Part shown: piece after piece, positions 8,955 to 18,788 of the stretch | Layout of the letters: the number at the start of each line of letters is the position of its first letter | Numbering within the stretch: the first letter of the stretch is position 1 | Assembly (NCBI GenBank): GCA_937873455.1 | Contig: CALMYG010000032.1 | Coordinates: 1-50,852, forward strand | DNA from: an uncultured Verrucomicrobiota bacterium | GTDB taxonomy: Bacteria > Verrucomicrobiota > Kiritimatiellia > CAIVKH01 | DNA length: 50,852 bases | Reading direction: 5' to 3' | The notes under the pieces: generated by a model | Database searches by the model: none | Told to the model about the DNA's origin: nothing | Seen by the model: only the letters and a program-made list of their open reading frames with translations | Program-made: the position numbers and the translations under genes

Positions 8955-10793
8955 TTATCCTCCCGCATCCTCGCGTTCACCTTGAATGGCCAGGCGCAGC
9001 GCGGATGCGGAGGCCAACAGGATCACGCGGCGTCGCGCCCGCGTCACCGCCGTGTACAACAGTCGTCGTGACAACAAGCCCTCGCCGCCTTCGCGCGGCA
9101 GGACGATGAGCGCGGTCTCCGTTTCGCTGCCCTGGCTTTTGTGAATGGTCATGGCCCAACCCGGCTCGTGGGCCGGCAACAACGCGGCCGGCCAGGATCG
9201 CTCACCGGTATAAAAGCGCGGCGCTTCGCCCGTCTCCCGGCCCGCGAGCACCAGGCCCGAATCGCCGTTGGACAATCCGGATACCGGGTCATTCGCCGTC
9301 ACCAGCACCGCGCGCGGGTATGCCGCACCCGGGCGATCAACCATCCAGGCTTGCAAACGTTCGTTCCACCGTTCCGCGCCATCCGGACCGCCGCGAATTG
9401 CGCACAACACGCGGAATCGTTCAAAGGCGGCCACCGCCTCGGTCTGTTCTGCGCCGCCCTCCGCCAACAGTTCGCGAAGCGGTCCGTATCCATGCCGTCC
9501 GAGGATGATCGTGCGCGCCCGTGCCGGCTGAAGAAATCCATCGTCGGGAAGCGGCAACCACACCAGCGGTGCGTCGTCCGATGGCGCCTCGCGAAGCAGC
9601 GACAACGCCGCATCGGCATCGCCGGCGTTCACCGCGGCGGCAAAACGGGCAATATCGGAGTCGGCCCCGAAACGGTAGTTGCGCGTCAACCGCACGTGGT
9701 GATCTCCGCGCACCGGTTCGGGATCGAACTGATCGGCCGTGAGGCCGAGACGACGGGCAAGCATGGCGCGTCGCTCCGAGGTCAGCGGCGCCGACTCGGC
9801 CGCCCACTGCGCCAGCACCGGACCGGCCTCCACGCTCTTGAGTTGTTCGGCATCGCCGACCAGCAGCAACGGCGCGGCGTCGGGAATCGCCTCCACCAGC
9901 CGGGTCATCAGCGCAAGGTCCACCATCGAGACCTCATCGACTACCACCATGGATGCCGCCAACGGATGCGAGCGGTCATGGCGAAACGGACCCTGTCCCT
10001 CGCGCCGGACGCCCCGGGCGGCCAGCGCCTTGTGCAACGTCATCGTGAGGATGCGGCAGTTCGGATCGGCAGGATCAAGGTACGACACCCACGGCAACCA
10101 TTCCGGGTTGGAACCGGCGATCACACGCAAACCGGCCGCTGCGTTGGTCAGGCTTTGCCGCAATCGCGAGGCCGCCTTGCCGGTGGGGGCCACCAGATAT
10201 ACCGGATCCTGTTGTTGCGGATCACATTGGCGGAAGCGGATCAAGAGCAGCCGGGCCAGCGAGGTGGTTTTTCCGGTGCCCGGCCCGCCGGTCAACAAAC
10301 CAAACCGCCGGTCAATCAAATGCGCCGCGGCAAGCGGTTGGCCGTGATCCCCGGCGGCCAGGTTTTCAGAAAACCAGAATCGCAGGTCCGAAATCAGGCG
10401 CTCTTCGTCCAGTGGTATCGGCGCGCCATGACGGCGCGGCGACAAGGCGGCCCGCAGCCGTTCATCAAAATCATAATACCGGGCAAACCATAACCGCCGG
10501 CCCGACAACACCAGCGGTTTTTCCCCGCTCCCGGTCGGCGCAACGGCCAACCAGTCCGGGGCATGTTCCGCATCCACGTTCCTTACCGGCAAAGGTGGAA
10601 ACTCGAGACCGGCGAACGGGGCATCAAGCTCCAGATACACCCGACCCTCCAGCAGGTGGGCGTAAAGAACCGCCGCCCATGCCGCGAGTTCGGGGTCGGC
10701 AGCCTCGACGCCTCCATGCATACGGGCAACCATCCGCCCCATGGATAACACCTGTTCCGGCCACGGCACGCGCGCGACAACATCACCGTTCAT
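8955..10793 (-). CDS. recD: Exodeoxyribonuclease V alpha subunit RecD
   Basis: This is the 5'-to-3' SF1B helicase subunit of RecBCD, which unwinds and degrades broken DNA ends and primes recombination. The start at 10793 (612 aa) forms an ATGA overlap with the recB stop; the longer frame to 10892 would intrude into recB. Walker A is GGPGTGKTT at residues 169-177, Walker B is VVVDEVSMVD, and the late motifs TIHKSQGSE and YTAVTRARRR are present. The N-terminal 130 residues match the RecB-contacting region only in general layout. Length and motif order fit classical RecD rather than the longer RecD2. It is third in a recC-recB-recD operon. Confidence 0.95.
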   Translation of the reverse strand: MNGDVVARVPWPEQVLSMGRMVARMHGGVEAADPELAAWAAVLYAHLLEGRVYLELDAPFAGLEFPPLPVRNVDAEHAPDWLAVAPTGSGEKPLVLSGRRLWFARYYDFDERLRAALSPRRHGAPIPLDEERLISDLRFWFSENLAAGDHGQPLAAAHLIDRRFGLLTGGPGTGKTTSLARLLLIRFRQCDPQQQDPVYLVAPTGKAASRLRQSLTNAAAGLRVIAGSNPEWLPWVSYLDPADPNCRILTMTLHKALAARGVRREGQGPFRHDRSHPLAASMVVVDEVSMVDLALMTRLVEAIPDAAPLLLVGDAEQLKSVEAGPVLAQWAAESAPLTSERRAMLARRLGLTADQFDPEPVRGDHHVRLTRNYRFGADSDIARFAAAVNAGDADAALSLLREAPSDDAPLVWLPLPDDGFLQPARARTIILGRHGYGPLRELLAEGGAEQTEAVAAFERFRVLCAIRGGPDGAERWNERLQAWMVDRPGAAYPRAVLVTANDPVSGLSNGDSGLVLAGRETGEAPRFYTGERSWPAALLPAHEPGWAMTIHKSQGSETETALIVLPREGGEGLLSRRLLYTAVTRARRRVILLASASALRLAIQGEREDAGG

Positions 10794-13700
10794 GATGCCG
10801 TTCCTCCGCCGCGTGATTCCGGCTCGCACAACAACGCTTCCACGGCGAGAACCAACGCCTCCGCCGGCTTGGCCGACCACACGCCGTTCCATGAACCCAC
10901 ATCCGCGCCCCGAACAAACAGATACGTCACCCCGGCAAAATCCCGGTTATACGACCAACCCGGACACCGCCGCCGCAACCAGCGTTGCGCCGCCACCGCA
11001 TACAACAACCCCTGGAGCAGGTAATGGCAGTCGGCCATGGCTTCGGTCATCCGTTCGGTGTCGTACCGCTCGAGGCGATTGGTTTTATAGTCGACCAACC
11101 GCCACCGCCGGTCCGGTTGTTGCGCGAGCAAATCGATCACGCCATCGAAATAACCACGCCCCGGTGGAAAGCCGAGCACGGCGATCCGGTCGGCATAGCC
11201 GGGATGCGCCCAGGGCGAATCTCCGGCATGGCGGCGGAGCGCGGCGGCCAGCGAGGCCGGCGTCAGTCCTTCGTGCCGGGGCAACAGGTAGGCCCACTCC
11301 GCCGCGCGCGGCCCTTGAAACAAGTCGGCCAGCGTGGTGGTTCCGTCGTCAAGCCGCGCCCCCGCGCAACGACGCCACAACTCGGCGGCGATTCCACGCG
11401 CATCGAGCCTTGGCGTGACGTCCCCGGGCGCGGCGGCGCGGCGCACCGTGCGAACCAGCCCCGGCAAGTCGGCGGCCAGCACGGCGACAAACCGCTCGCC
11501 GGCCGATGCGGCATTGGCCGCGAACGCCGCTTGTTCAAATGCATGATGCACGCGGTCACCGAGAATATTCCCGGCTTCCAGCGGCGCCAGCACGTCATCC
11601 GTTTCGGGCGTCGTGGCCGACGGCGCCTCTTCCGCGGGAAGCGCTTCCGGCTCATAGGAAAATTCGTCCTCAAAGCGATCCGCTTCATCGGCCCGGCGGA
11701 TCAACGCGGAGTAACTGGCATGCAACGGCGCCGCCGTCAGCGCCTCGCGGGACCACGTACCCAACCGCAGCGTCGGCTCCTCCGCAGGGCCGGAGTCCGA
11801 ACCGACCACGCGAGGGCCGCGAGACCAGGCGGGAATTTCGCCCCGGTTGATTTTTTCCCATCGCACTCCGGGTCTGCGGTCCATGGCGGCGGCAAACGCC
11901 GCTTCGCAATCTTCATCCGCGCGGAGGGCGAAGCCCTCGGGATTTTCCCAAAGTAACCGCGCGAAGGCGAGATGCTCCTTGCCCTTTACCCGGCCCCACC
12001 ACACATGCACCTGATGTCGCGCGCGGGTCAGGGCGACGTACATTACGCGCAGGCGCTGCGCCTCCTCCTGCCGCTCCTCCTCGCGTACGGCCGCCTCCCA
12101 CTCCGGGTCGCCCGGCAACACCAGCCGGGCGCCTCCACCGTCTTCATGCCGCACCAGACAGGGCGGTTCGCGAAACGTGGTCCCGGCCCACAGGGTCGGC
12201 AAAAACACGATCGGGTATTGCAGACCCTTCGAACCGTGTATGGTGGCCAGCATGACCGCCGGCGCATCGGTTTCCAGGCGCAAGGCGGCATCGTCATCGC
12301 CGCCTTCGTCTTCCGCCGCGTCGGCCATCGCGCGCCCCAGAACATCCTTCAGCGCTTCCGGACGCCGTGCGTGATCAACCAGCCACGCCTCCTGCAACAG
12401 CTCGGCGAGTTGCAAGTAATTGGTCAACATGCGTTCACCGTCTTCGAGGCCGGCCAACCGGGTCAACGCATCGGCCTCCCCGCTGGCCCGCAGGATGCGC
12501 ATCATCATGGTGAGGAAGCCGTCCCGCTCGAGCGCCGTCCGCCATTCCGCGAAACGGCCCTGGGCCTCGGCCAGTCGATCGGCGTCCAGTGCGGCCGCGG
12601 CGGTGAGATCGCCGCCGAACAACGGCGTGGCCAGTGCCGCGCGCAACGCGCCGGGGCGCGGCGCACTCAACGCCTCCAGCAACAACATCACGTCGCGCGC
12701 TTCGTCGGAGGCATACACCGATTGATCGGTGCGGTACGCCGCCGGAATGCCACGCCGCAACAGCTCGCGACGCATCATTTCCAGTTCCCGCCGCCTCGGC
12801 GCGAGTACGGCCAGATCACCCGGCGCTACGGGGGTACGCCGCTTCTCCCCGTTGGCGTTCTCGCGTTCCAGATGCAGGTTCGACTGGAGCAACGCAGCAA
12901 TGGCCGCTGCGCAATCCTGAAGCGCGGGCGCCAGCAGCCGGGTTTTCGCCGGCGGCTCCCGCTCCGCATTCCAGGTGTGCCAGCACAGCGCCGGAACATC
13001 GACGGCGGCGCCGGCTATGGAAAGCCGCGAGCCCGCATGCGCGGAGGAAACCGCATACGGAATTTCCGCGGCAAACACCGATCGTCCCGGTATTGGCCCG
13101 CCAAACAACGCGTTGACCGCCTCCACCAGCGGCGCGTCCGAACGAAAGTTTTTGTCCAGCGGCAGCCCTTCACCGGCGTCGTTTTTCGCCCGTAAATAGG
13201 TGTCAATATCCGCGCCACGAAACCGGTAAATGCTCTGCTTCGGATCGCCAACCCAGACCAGGCAGCGCGTTAAACCAGCGGCATCCAGCCATTCGGGGCA
13301 GGAAAACAGGCGGCGGAAGATTTCGATTTGGCGGGCGTCGGTATCCTGGCACTCGTCCACCATCACCGCATCAAACCGCTCACGCACCGCGGCGGTGAAA
13401 AACGGATGATCCAAATGATCGTAGACCGCATTGATCAAGTCCGAGAACAACGCAGGCGGACGCCGGGGTTGCCCGGTCACCGTTTGGATGAAGGCAATCA
13501 CGGCGTGACGGGTTTCCGCGGTTTTGGCGATCTGCTCAAACGCCGGCAACGCGGCCACCCGGGACCAGGCCGGGAAAAAAACGAAGCCCTCCATCCAGGC
13601 GCGCACCGCCGCCTCCTCGCCCGGCCGGACCGCCTTCAGCAGATCATCGGGCAGCAACTTGCGCGCCGGACCGGACAACCGCCATGTTAATGGATCACCG

Positions 13701-14518
13701 GATATAACCAGCGTTTCGTCCACGGCCTTGAGTGCATTGGTCAACTTGGTCCAGGAACGTCCCCCGCTCTTGGTGATCGATTCAAACACATCGGCGGCCA
13801 ATTGCTCTTGCTCCACCATGGCGCGAAGGCCGGCTTCAAGCGCCGCCCGTTCGTTGCGCCAGGCTTCAGCCGCGCCGGCCACTGCGTTTTCGCGTTGCTC
13901 ACGCCATTCGTTTTCGGCCTGGCGGCGGGCGCGGGCGAGCGATGTCGCGGGCGGCGCGGTCAAACCGTATTCACGAATGTGCGCGGCAATGCGTTTGAGA
14001 TCGTTGAGGTCGAGTTCCGGCCCTTCGCCGGCCGCCGTATCCATGCGGCGCGCGGCGAGGTAATCACCGGCCAACCGGTCCAGGGAGGGATCCGAAGCGG
14101 CCAACGCCTCTTCGCTATCCGCGCCCAGTTCGAGGGCGTAGTCCCGCAACAACAAATGACAGAATCCGTGAATGGTGCGCACCGGGGCCAGGTCAAAGCA
14201 GGCAATGGCTTGGTCCAGCCGGGCGCGCAGGACTTCGTCCGGCGATGATGCCCGGGCGACGTCCAGAATGCCGGCGAGATTTTCATCGCGCGGCGGAACG
14301 GTCAGCCCTTCGCGCGCGTCGTGCAAACGGCGGCGCAGGCGGTCGCGCAATTCCGACGCGGCGGCCTCGGTGAAGGTGGTCACCAGAATGCGCTCGACCG
14401 GCACGCCGGACAACACCAGCCGCAGATGAAGCAACGCAATGGAGTAGGTCTTACCGGTTCCGGCGCTGGCATCCAACGCCTGAACACCCTGCAAGGGCAT
14501 GGCGAGCGCCGGGTTCAT
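10790..14518 (-). CDS. recB: Exodeoxyribonuclease V beta subunit RecB
   Basis: This is the 3'-to-5' UvrD-type helicase and nuclease subunit of RecBCD, 1242 aa. Walker A is ASAGTGKT at residues 17-24. Further helicase motifs are VDECQDTD, GDPKQSIYRFRGAD, TIHGSKGLQYP and YVALTRARHQ. The C-terminal PD-(D/E)XK nuclease is intact: FDGVIDLL followed by LVDYKTN near residues 1120-1150, with a downstream QGLLYAVA helix. The start at 14518 overlaps the recC stop by ATGA, and the stop overlaps recD by ATGA, so translation is probably coupled through all three. It is slightly longer than E. coli RecB (about 1180 aa). Confidence 0.96.
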   Translation of the reverse strand: MNPALAMPLQGVQALDASAGTGKTYSIALLHLRLVLSGVPVERILVTTFTEAAASELRDRLRRRLHDAREGLTVPPRDENLAGILDVARASSPDEVLRARLDQAIACFDLAPVRTIHGFCHLLLRDYALELGADSEEALAASDPSLDRLAGDYLAARRMDTAAGEGPELDLNDLKRIAAHIREYGLTAPPATSLARARRQAENEWREQRENAVAGAAEAWRNERAALEAGLRAMVEQEQLAADVFESITKSGGRSWTKLTNALKAVDETLVISGDPLTWRLSGPARKLLPDDLLKAVRPGEEAAVRAWMEGFVFFPAWSRVAALPAFEQIAKTAETRHAVIAFIQTVTGQPRRPPALFSDLINAVYDHLDHPFFTAAVRERFDAVMVDECQDTDARQIEIFRRLFSCPEWLDAAGLTRCLVWVGDPKQSIYRFRGADIDTYLRAKNDAGEGLPLDKNFRSDAPLVEAVNALFGGPIPGRSVFAAEIPYAVSSAHAGSRLSIAGAAVDVPALCWHTWNAEREPPAKTRLLAPALQDCAAAIAALLQSNLHLERENANGEKRRTPVAPGDLAVLAPRRRELEMMRRELLRRGIPAAYRTDQSVYASDEARDVMLLLEALSAPRPGALRAALATPLFGGDLTAAAALDADRLAEAQGRFAEWRTALERDGFLTMMMRILRASGEADALTRLAGLEDGERMLTNYLQLAELLQEAWLVDHARRPEALKDVLGRAMADAAEDEGGDDDAALRLETDAPAVMLATIHGSKGLQYPIVFLPTLWAGTTFREPPCLVRHEDGGGARLVLPGDPEWEAAVREEERQEEAQRLRVMYVALTRARHQVHVWWGRVKGKEHLAFARLLWENPEGFALRADEDCEAAFAAAMDRRPGVRWEKINRGEIPAWSRGPRVVGSDSGPAEEPTLRLGTWSREALTAAPLHASYSALIRRADEADRFEDEFSYEPEALPAEEAPSATTPETDDVLAPLEAGNILGDRVHHAFEQAAFAANAASAGERFVAVLAADLPGLVRTVRRAAAPGDVTPRLDARGIAAELWRRCAGARLDDGTTTLADLFQGPRAAEWAYLLPRHEGLTPASLAAALRRHAGDSPWAHPGYADRIAVLGFPPGRGYFDGVIDLLAQQPDRRWRLVDYKTNRLERYDTERMTEAMADCHYLLQGLLYAVAAQRWLRRRCPGWSYNRDFAGVTYLFVRGADVGSWNGVWSAKPAEALVLAVEALLCEPESRGGGTAS

Positions 14519-17500
14519 GAGGCCCCCCGCTTTTCGGCCGCTGGAAGCATCGCCTCCAGAAATCCCAACACCATCTCCGCCAAAACGCCGAACAAAGGCG
14601 CATCCTCATTTGTTGCTCCAAGGGCAAGGTCACGGGCAAACGCATCCGGATCGGCGGCGTCAAACGCCGGCAAGCGGACGGCAAAGGGATCAACCGACCG
14701 GAACGCCAGCCAGACATGCGGCGCTTGCGCCTCGGGTGTTCCTCCGAATGTTCCCTCCCAGAACAACTCGCGGGCCGCGTCCTCGCCTTGCTCCACCCAG
14801 GCCCTTGACGCCTCGGGAAAAAATGGAAGCGCCGCACGTCGCCCCACCAACATCCACGCCGCCAATACCCGCAAGCGATCCACCGGCGCCTCCGGCTCGG
14901 GGAGCGACGCCGCCTTGGGATAGCGCGCGTGGCTGATCAGCGTCGCGGAAACGGCGCGACCGGTCGCCACGCACGCCAGCACCTGAAGCATCCGGGCCTT
15001 CATCAGCGCCTTGGCCGACAACGATCCCGGCGTCAACCAGATCCCGTGTGCCGCGTCGGGAACGCGCGGATCGGAGAGCAGGAGGCGAACGCCGTCCCCG
15101 GCATCGAGGCCGGATGCTTTGTCCCAAATTGCCTGTGCCTCATCGCGGGCGATCGCCACGGCATCCTCACCGCGCGGCGGCAGCGCGCCCGCGCGCTCCC
15201 AACGACGGGTCAACCGATCGGCATCCGCCGGAACCCCCGAAACCAACCCGCGCAAAAACGTATCGCGCAATTCCCAGCGGGCCAGTCCATCCAGCGCCAA
15301 CGCCTCGCGCTCCGGCAACGCATTGAACGTTTCCGGTGCGAGAATGCCGCGCGCGCGAAGAAATGCCTTGGCCGGCGACTCCCAAAAATCGATGATCGCC
15401 CGCCCGAATCCGGTCCACGCTTCCGCATCCCAGACGGCGGCCGAAACCGGATCACGGACAAATCCCCGCCACCGCGCGGTCATGGGGTCGTCGGCGAGCG
15501 GCGGCGCCAGGGTCAGCGGCGGTTGTTCCGTGGAGGAGCGGATCACCCGTTGCCGCGCCAACGCGCGCGCGGCCCGGAACGCCACCGCATCCGGCGAAGG
15601 AAACGCGCCGGTGAACGCCCGAGGATCAAAACCGTGCATCGGCAGGCGCTGCTCGCGACGCGTTCCCGGGGCAAAGGTTTTATCCGCGATATCGCGCAAT
15701 TCATCCACCACCACCGACGGCGGAACGGCCTCACCGGTGTGGGGATCGCGACCGGGCCAGGTCCAGATCAGCGCCCGCTCGGCGGCCAACAACCACTCCA
15801 GGGTGATCAACCGGTCGTCGTCCCGACGCATGCGGTCCCCGGGACGATAGGTCGCCAACAAACCGCGCGGACGGCTCGCCTCGGCGCGCGGCCAGGCGCC
15901 ATCGGCCAACCCCACCACCACCACCACGGCGGCGGGCAACGCCCGCGCCATACGCGGCGAAGCCACGGTCATCCCGCCGCCCCCTTGGCCGATCGGCAAA
16001 CTCACCTCCACCTCCGCCGCCGCATCATCAAGCAGGCGGCGAAAGGCATCCGGCGAAAAGCGGTGGCCGGCGTCGAGGTGTTCCCCGCACGCTTCCAGCG
16101 TGTTGACCATGCGGGTCAGCCACACCGCTTGGCGCTCGCGCTCCCCGCCGGTCTGCATCAAGCGGGGCAACCATCGCCGCAACCAATATACCCAGCAATC
16201 CGTATCGCCATCGCGGACGCTCAACGGGCGCGGGGATTGAAACGCCGCGCGCGCCGCCGCCAAATCCTCCACCCATAGCAACAAACGAGCCAGCGAAGCG
16301 GAAGCGATGCCTTCGAAACCGGGTTGCGGGGTCACGCCGGGCGGCTTGCCCACCGGATCATATTGCGCATCGGGTTGCACGAAACCGGCAGTCAGCCGGC
16401 GCAAGGCAAAATCCAGCGTCCAGCGTCCGTCATCTCCGCCGGGCTGATGCGCGGTCGCGCGTTCGGTTTGATCAACCCCCCAGCGAAAGCCGGCATCGTG
16501 CAATGCCTCCACCATTTCCGCCGACTCCTCCGCGGAAAACGCGAGACGGGCCTGCACCGCCGGCTGCGCCAACACCCGGGCCAACAACGGCAAGGTCAAG
16601 CGCCCGGAACAGGCATCGAGCAGCGTCATCATCGCCGCCACCGCATCGCTGTCCGCGCGCAACGAACGATCGGCGAGATGCCAGGGAATTGCCGGACGCC
16701 CATCCGGGCCGTAGGTTGCCGCGCCCGATGCCGCCGGGCCGAACACCGCCGGCAGTAGCGGCGCATACCGCGTCGTATCGGAGAGAATTATCAACACATC
16801 GGAGGGGACCAGGCCGGGTTCGCGCTCCAGCGCATCGCGAATCGCATCGCGCGCCCCTTCGAGCTCGCGCAACGGCGAGGTGGCATCGATCAATGCCAGG
16901 CTGCGATCCGCCGGGTCGATCGCCGGGCGATCGGCCTCGGTGCGCTCGGCGCGGGCGGTACGGACATCGTCCCGCAACACGCCCAACGCGCCGGGCGGAA
17001 GCCGAGGCGCGACCGGCGGCGGCGCCTCGATCACCTCGACCTCCAGTGCGCCGACTGACTCCTCCACATCGACCAGTTCCTGCTGCAAGGCAATACCCGC
17101 CGCACCCCAATATGCCTGCAAGGATGCCGGCAACCACCAGTTTGCGCGCGCCACGAAATCGCGCAACGGTTCGCCGCCGCCCGCGTCCTTCCAGCGTCGG
17201 CGGACCTCCCGCCAGGTGGTCATCTGTTCGGACCGCCCGCGCTCGCAGGTCTCCATCACCAGCACATGAACCGGACACCAGAGGGCCAGCGCGCCCAGCG
17301 CTTCGAGAAATATCAACGGTTGCGCGCCGGTCAACACCGCGAGCACGGTGGACGGCAATCCCGCGCCGGTTTCCGCCGCGCGCCGCACCCGCCGATCCCA
17401 TCCGCCCAACCACAAGGCTAGGGGGCGCGGGTTTCCGGTTTTTCGCCACAACACGCGGGCCAGCGCGGCAATCCAGGCCTCGTCGCCCCGGGTTGGCGCC

Positions 17501-17979
17501 TCGCCGCCCAGCCAGCGAAGCACATCGCGCGGACGATGGGTCGCGTGATCATCCAGAATCACCGCCAACATGCGCGCCAGTTTTAGACAGGCCAGCGAAG
17601 GGTCCTCACGGTTGCGCTGCATCCAGCGCGCCGGCGCGGAATCTTCCGAAAGACCGATAGCCTCAAGCCGGTCATGATGATGCAGCAGCAGGTCGGCCAG
17701 CCGCAGGTACAAATCCTGTTCGTCGGACAACGGAGCGTCCGGCGCGGCCAGGCGGAATGCGCGTTCCAGGGTCAGCCGCAGCGAGCCGAACACCAATCCG
17801 GCGGCGATGCCGTTATCGGCCATGCGGCGGCGCAACGCGCGCTCCCACAATCGGCCCGGCTGCACCACCCAGCGCACCGCCAGCGGATCCTCCGCCTCGC
17901 CCGAAACGCACAACACCTCCGCCGCCCGCTCCAGCAGAGCTCGGGGCGAAGAAGAACTATGGAGGTTCAAGCGCTTCAT
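14515..17979 (-). CDS. recC: Exodeoxyribonuclease V gamma subunit RecC
   Basis: This is the scaffold and Chi-recognition subunit of RecBCD, 1154 aa, close to the E. coli length of about 1120. The N-terminus (LNLHSSSSP, then WVVQPGRLWERALRR) resembles the RecC opening, with a degenerate helicase fold and no functional Walker motif. Later segments such as VVVVVGLADGAWPR and LRARGILAPETFNALPERE fit the RecC helicase-2-like and nuclease-like folds. Assignment rests strongly on its place before recB and recD. Chi specificity cannot be predicted. There is no Shine-Dalgarno; a TATAGT hexamer lies 8 nt before the ATG, so the mRNA is probably leaderless. Confidence 0.9.
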   Translation of the reverse strand: MKRLNLHSSSSPRALLERAAEVLCVSGEAEDPLAVRWVVQPGRLWERALRRRMADNGIAAGLVFGSLRLTLERAFRLAAPDAPLSDEQDLYLRLADLLLHHHDRLEAIGLSEDSAPARWMQRNREDPSLACLKLARMLAVILDDHATHRPRDVLRWLGGEAPTRGDEAWIAALARVLWRKTGNPRPLALWLGGWDRRVRRAAETGAGLPSTVLAVLTGAQPLIFLEALGALALWCPVHVLVMETCERGRSEQMTTWREVRRRWKDAGGGEPLRDFVARANWWLPASLQAYWGAAGIALQQELVDVEESVGALEVEVIEAPPPVAPRLPPGALGVLRDDVRTARAERTEADRPAIDPADRSLALIDATSPLRELEGARDAIRDALEREPGLVPSDVLIILSDTTRYAPLLPAVFGPAASGAATYGPDGRPAIPWHLADRSLRADSDAVAAMMTLLDACSGRLTLPLLARVLAQPAVQARLAFSAEESAEMVEALHDAGFRWGVDQTERATAHQPGGDDGRWTLDFALRRLTAGFVQPDAQYDPVGKPPGVTPQPGFEGIASASLARLLLWVEDLAAARAAFQSPRPLSVRDGDTDCWVYWLRRWLPRLMQTGGERERQAVWLTRMVNTLEACGEHLDAGHRFSPDAFRRLLDDAAAEVEVSLPIGQGGGGMTVASPRMARALPAAVVVVVGLADGAWPRAEASRPRGLLATYRPGDRMRRDDDRLITLEWLLAAERALIWTWPGRDPHTGEAVPPSVVVDELRDIADKTFAPGTRREQRLPMHGFDPRAFTGAFPSPDAVAFRAARALARQRVIRSSTEQPPLTLAPPLADDPMTARWRGFVRDPVSAAVWDAEAWTGFGRAIIDFWESPAKAFLRARGILAPETFNALPEREALALDGLARWELRDTFLRGLVSGVPADADRLTRRWERAGALPPRGEDAVAIARDEAQAIWDKASGLDAGDGVRLLLSDPRVPDAAHGIWLTPGSLSAKALMKARMLQVLACVATGRAVSATLISHARYPKAASLPEPEAPVDRLRVLAAWMLVGRRAALPFFPEASRAWVEQGEDAARELFWEGTFGGTPEAQAPHVWLAFRSVDPFAVRLPAFDAADPDAFARDLALGATNEDAPLFGVLAEMVLGFLEAMLPAAEKRGAS

Positions 17980-17987
17980 TGAGTCAA

Positions 17988-17993
17988 ACTATA
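17988..17993 (-). promoter_or_regulatory. -10 element of the recCBD operon
   Basis: TATAGT on the minus strand ends 8 nt before the recC ATG. Transcription would start within 0-2 nt of the start codon. No convincing -35 is visible at 16-18 nt upstream. Confidence 0.5.
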
Positions 17994-18069
17994 GTCCGGC
18001 TTGCGTAGAAATAACACGCCGGAAGTTTGGCGCACGCACAACCACCCGGGGGCGCCGATGAGCCGACGA

Positions 18070-18099
18070 TTGCCTTTTACCCCATCTGGCGCTTACAGT
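18070..18099 (+). promoter_or_regulatory. Promoter of the phosphatidyltransferase gene
   Basis: TTGCCT (18070-18075) and TACAGT (18094-18099) are separated by 18 bp. The -10 ends only 6 nt before the chosen ATG at 18106, again predicting a leaderless transcript and supporting that start. Confidence 0.5.
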
Positions 18100-18105
18100 A
18101 CCCCT

Positions 18106-18720
18106 ATGAGCAACGAGCCCACGTCCATTACCTTGGCCACCAAGATCACGATGTTGCGCATTCTCGGGGTGCCGGTGTTTGTCGTGTTGCTGACCTATTA
18201 CCTCTCCGGGGTCCGCCTGGGCAATCCCGATGAGCGGTACCGGCTGGCCGCCTTGGTTTTGTTTCTACTCGTGGCGGCAACCGACGCACTCGATGGCTGG
18301 CTGGCCCGTCGGCGTAATGAAATCAGCCGGCTTGGGTCGATTCTCGACCCCATCGCCGACAAAGCGCTCATGTTGTCGGGATTAATTTTGCTGACCAAAC
18401 CCGCCCTGCCCCAACTCACCCCGCACATTCCCTTGTGGTTCACCGGCCTGGTGATCAGCCGGGATGTATTCCTGGTGGCAGGCGCCTTGTTGATCCATGC
18501 CTATGCGCGCGACGTAAAAATCCGCCCCCACGTGACCGGCAAGGTCGCCACCGTTCTTCAAATCGTGGTTATTGGCTGGGCGCTTGCCCAAGCCGCGGCG
18601 GATTGGTTTCTCGGGGCGGTTTTTCTCGCCGCCCTTTTCACCGCGGTTTCCTGGGGAATCTACTTGCTGGACGGCCTCCGCCAACTGGAGCGGGCGCATC
18701 CCGCTCCCCCGTCGGCCTAG
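18106..18720 (+). CDS. pgsA: CDP-alcohol phosphatidyltransferase (PgsA-like phosphatidylglycerophosphate synthase)
   Basis: A membrane enzyme of 204 aa that joins CDP-diacylglycerol to an alcohol, probably glycerol-3-phosphate, in acidic phospholipid synthesis. The family signature DGxxAR-x8-GxxxDxxxD is complete: DALDGWLARR, eight residues, then LGSILDPIAD at about residues 60-85. Four or more hydrophobic segments follow. In-frame starts at 18001 and 18058 exist, but 18106 places the conserved ITLATKITMLRI helix at the N-terminus and fits the promoter. The alcohol specificity (glycerophosphate, serine, inositol phosphate) is not proven. The gene is divergent from recC. Confidence 0.85.
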   Translation: MSNEPTSITLATKITMLRILGVPVFVVLLTYYLSGVRLGNPDERYRLAALVLFLLVAATDALDGWLARRRNEISRLGSILDPIADKALMLSGLILLTKPALPQLTPHIPLWFTGLVISRDVFLVAGALLIHAYARDVKIRPHVTGKVATVLQIVVIGWALAQAAADWFLGAVFLAALFTAVSWGIYLLDGLRQLERAHPAPPSA

Positions 18721-18757
18721 CGCCGCGAAAGTACTATCGGCCCGCCAGGGTTGTTGT

Positions 18758-18782
18758 TATAAACGGAAAAAAGACAGGAAGA
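18758..18782 (+). promoter_or_regulatory. Possible -10 and ribosome site before the nucleoside kinase
   Basis: TATAAA at 18758-18763 in the gap after pgsA is followed by AGGAAG just before ATG 18789. The kinase may therefore have its own promoter as well as read-through from pgsA. Confidence 0.35.
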
Positions 18783-18788
18783 ACAACG

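Noticed and set aside
9141..10493. 450-codon plus-strand frame opposite recD
   Set aside because: Arg/Gln-rich low-complexity translation antisense to intact RecD motifs.
11972..13195. 407-codon plus-strand frame opposite recB
   Set aside because: Antisense shadow; basic, no recognisable fold, no start signal.
14929..16278. 449-codon plus-strand frame opposite recC
   Set aside because: Antisense shadow with biased Arg/His composition.
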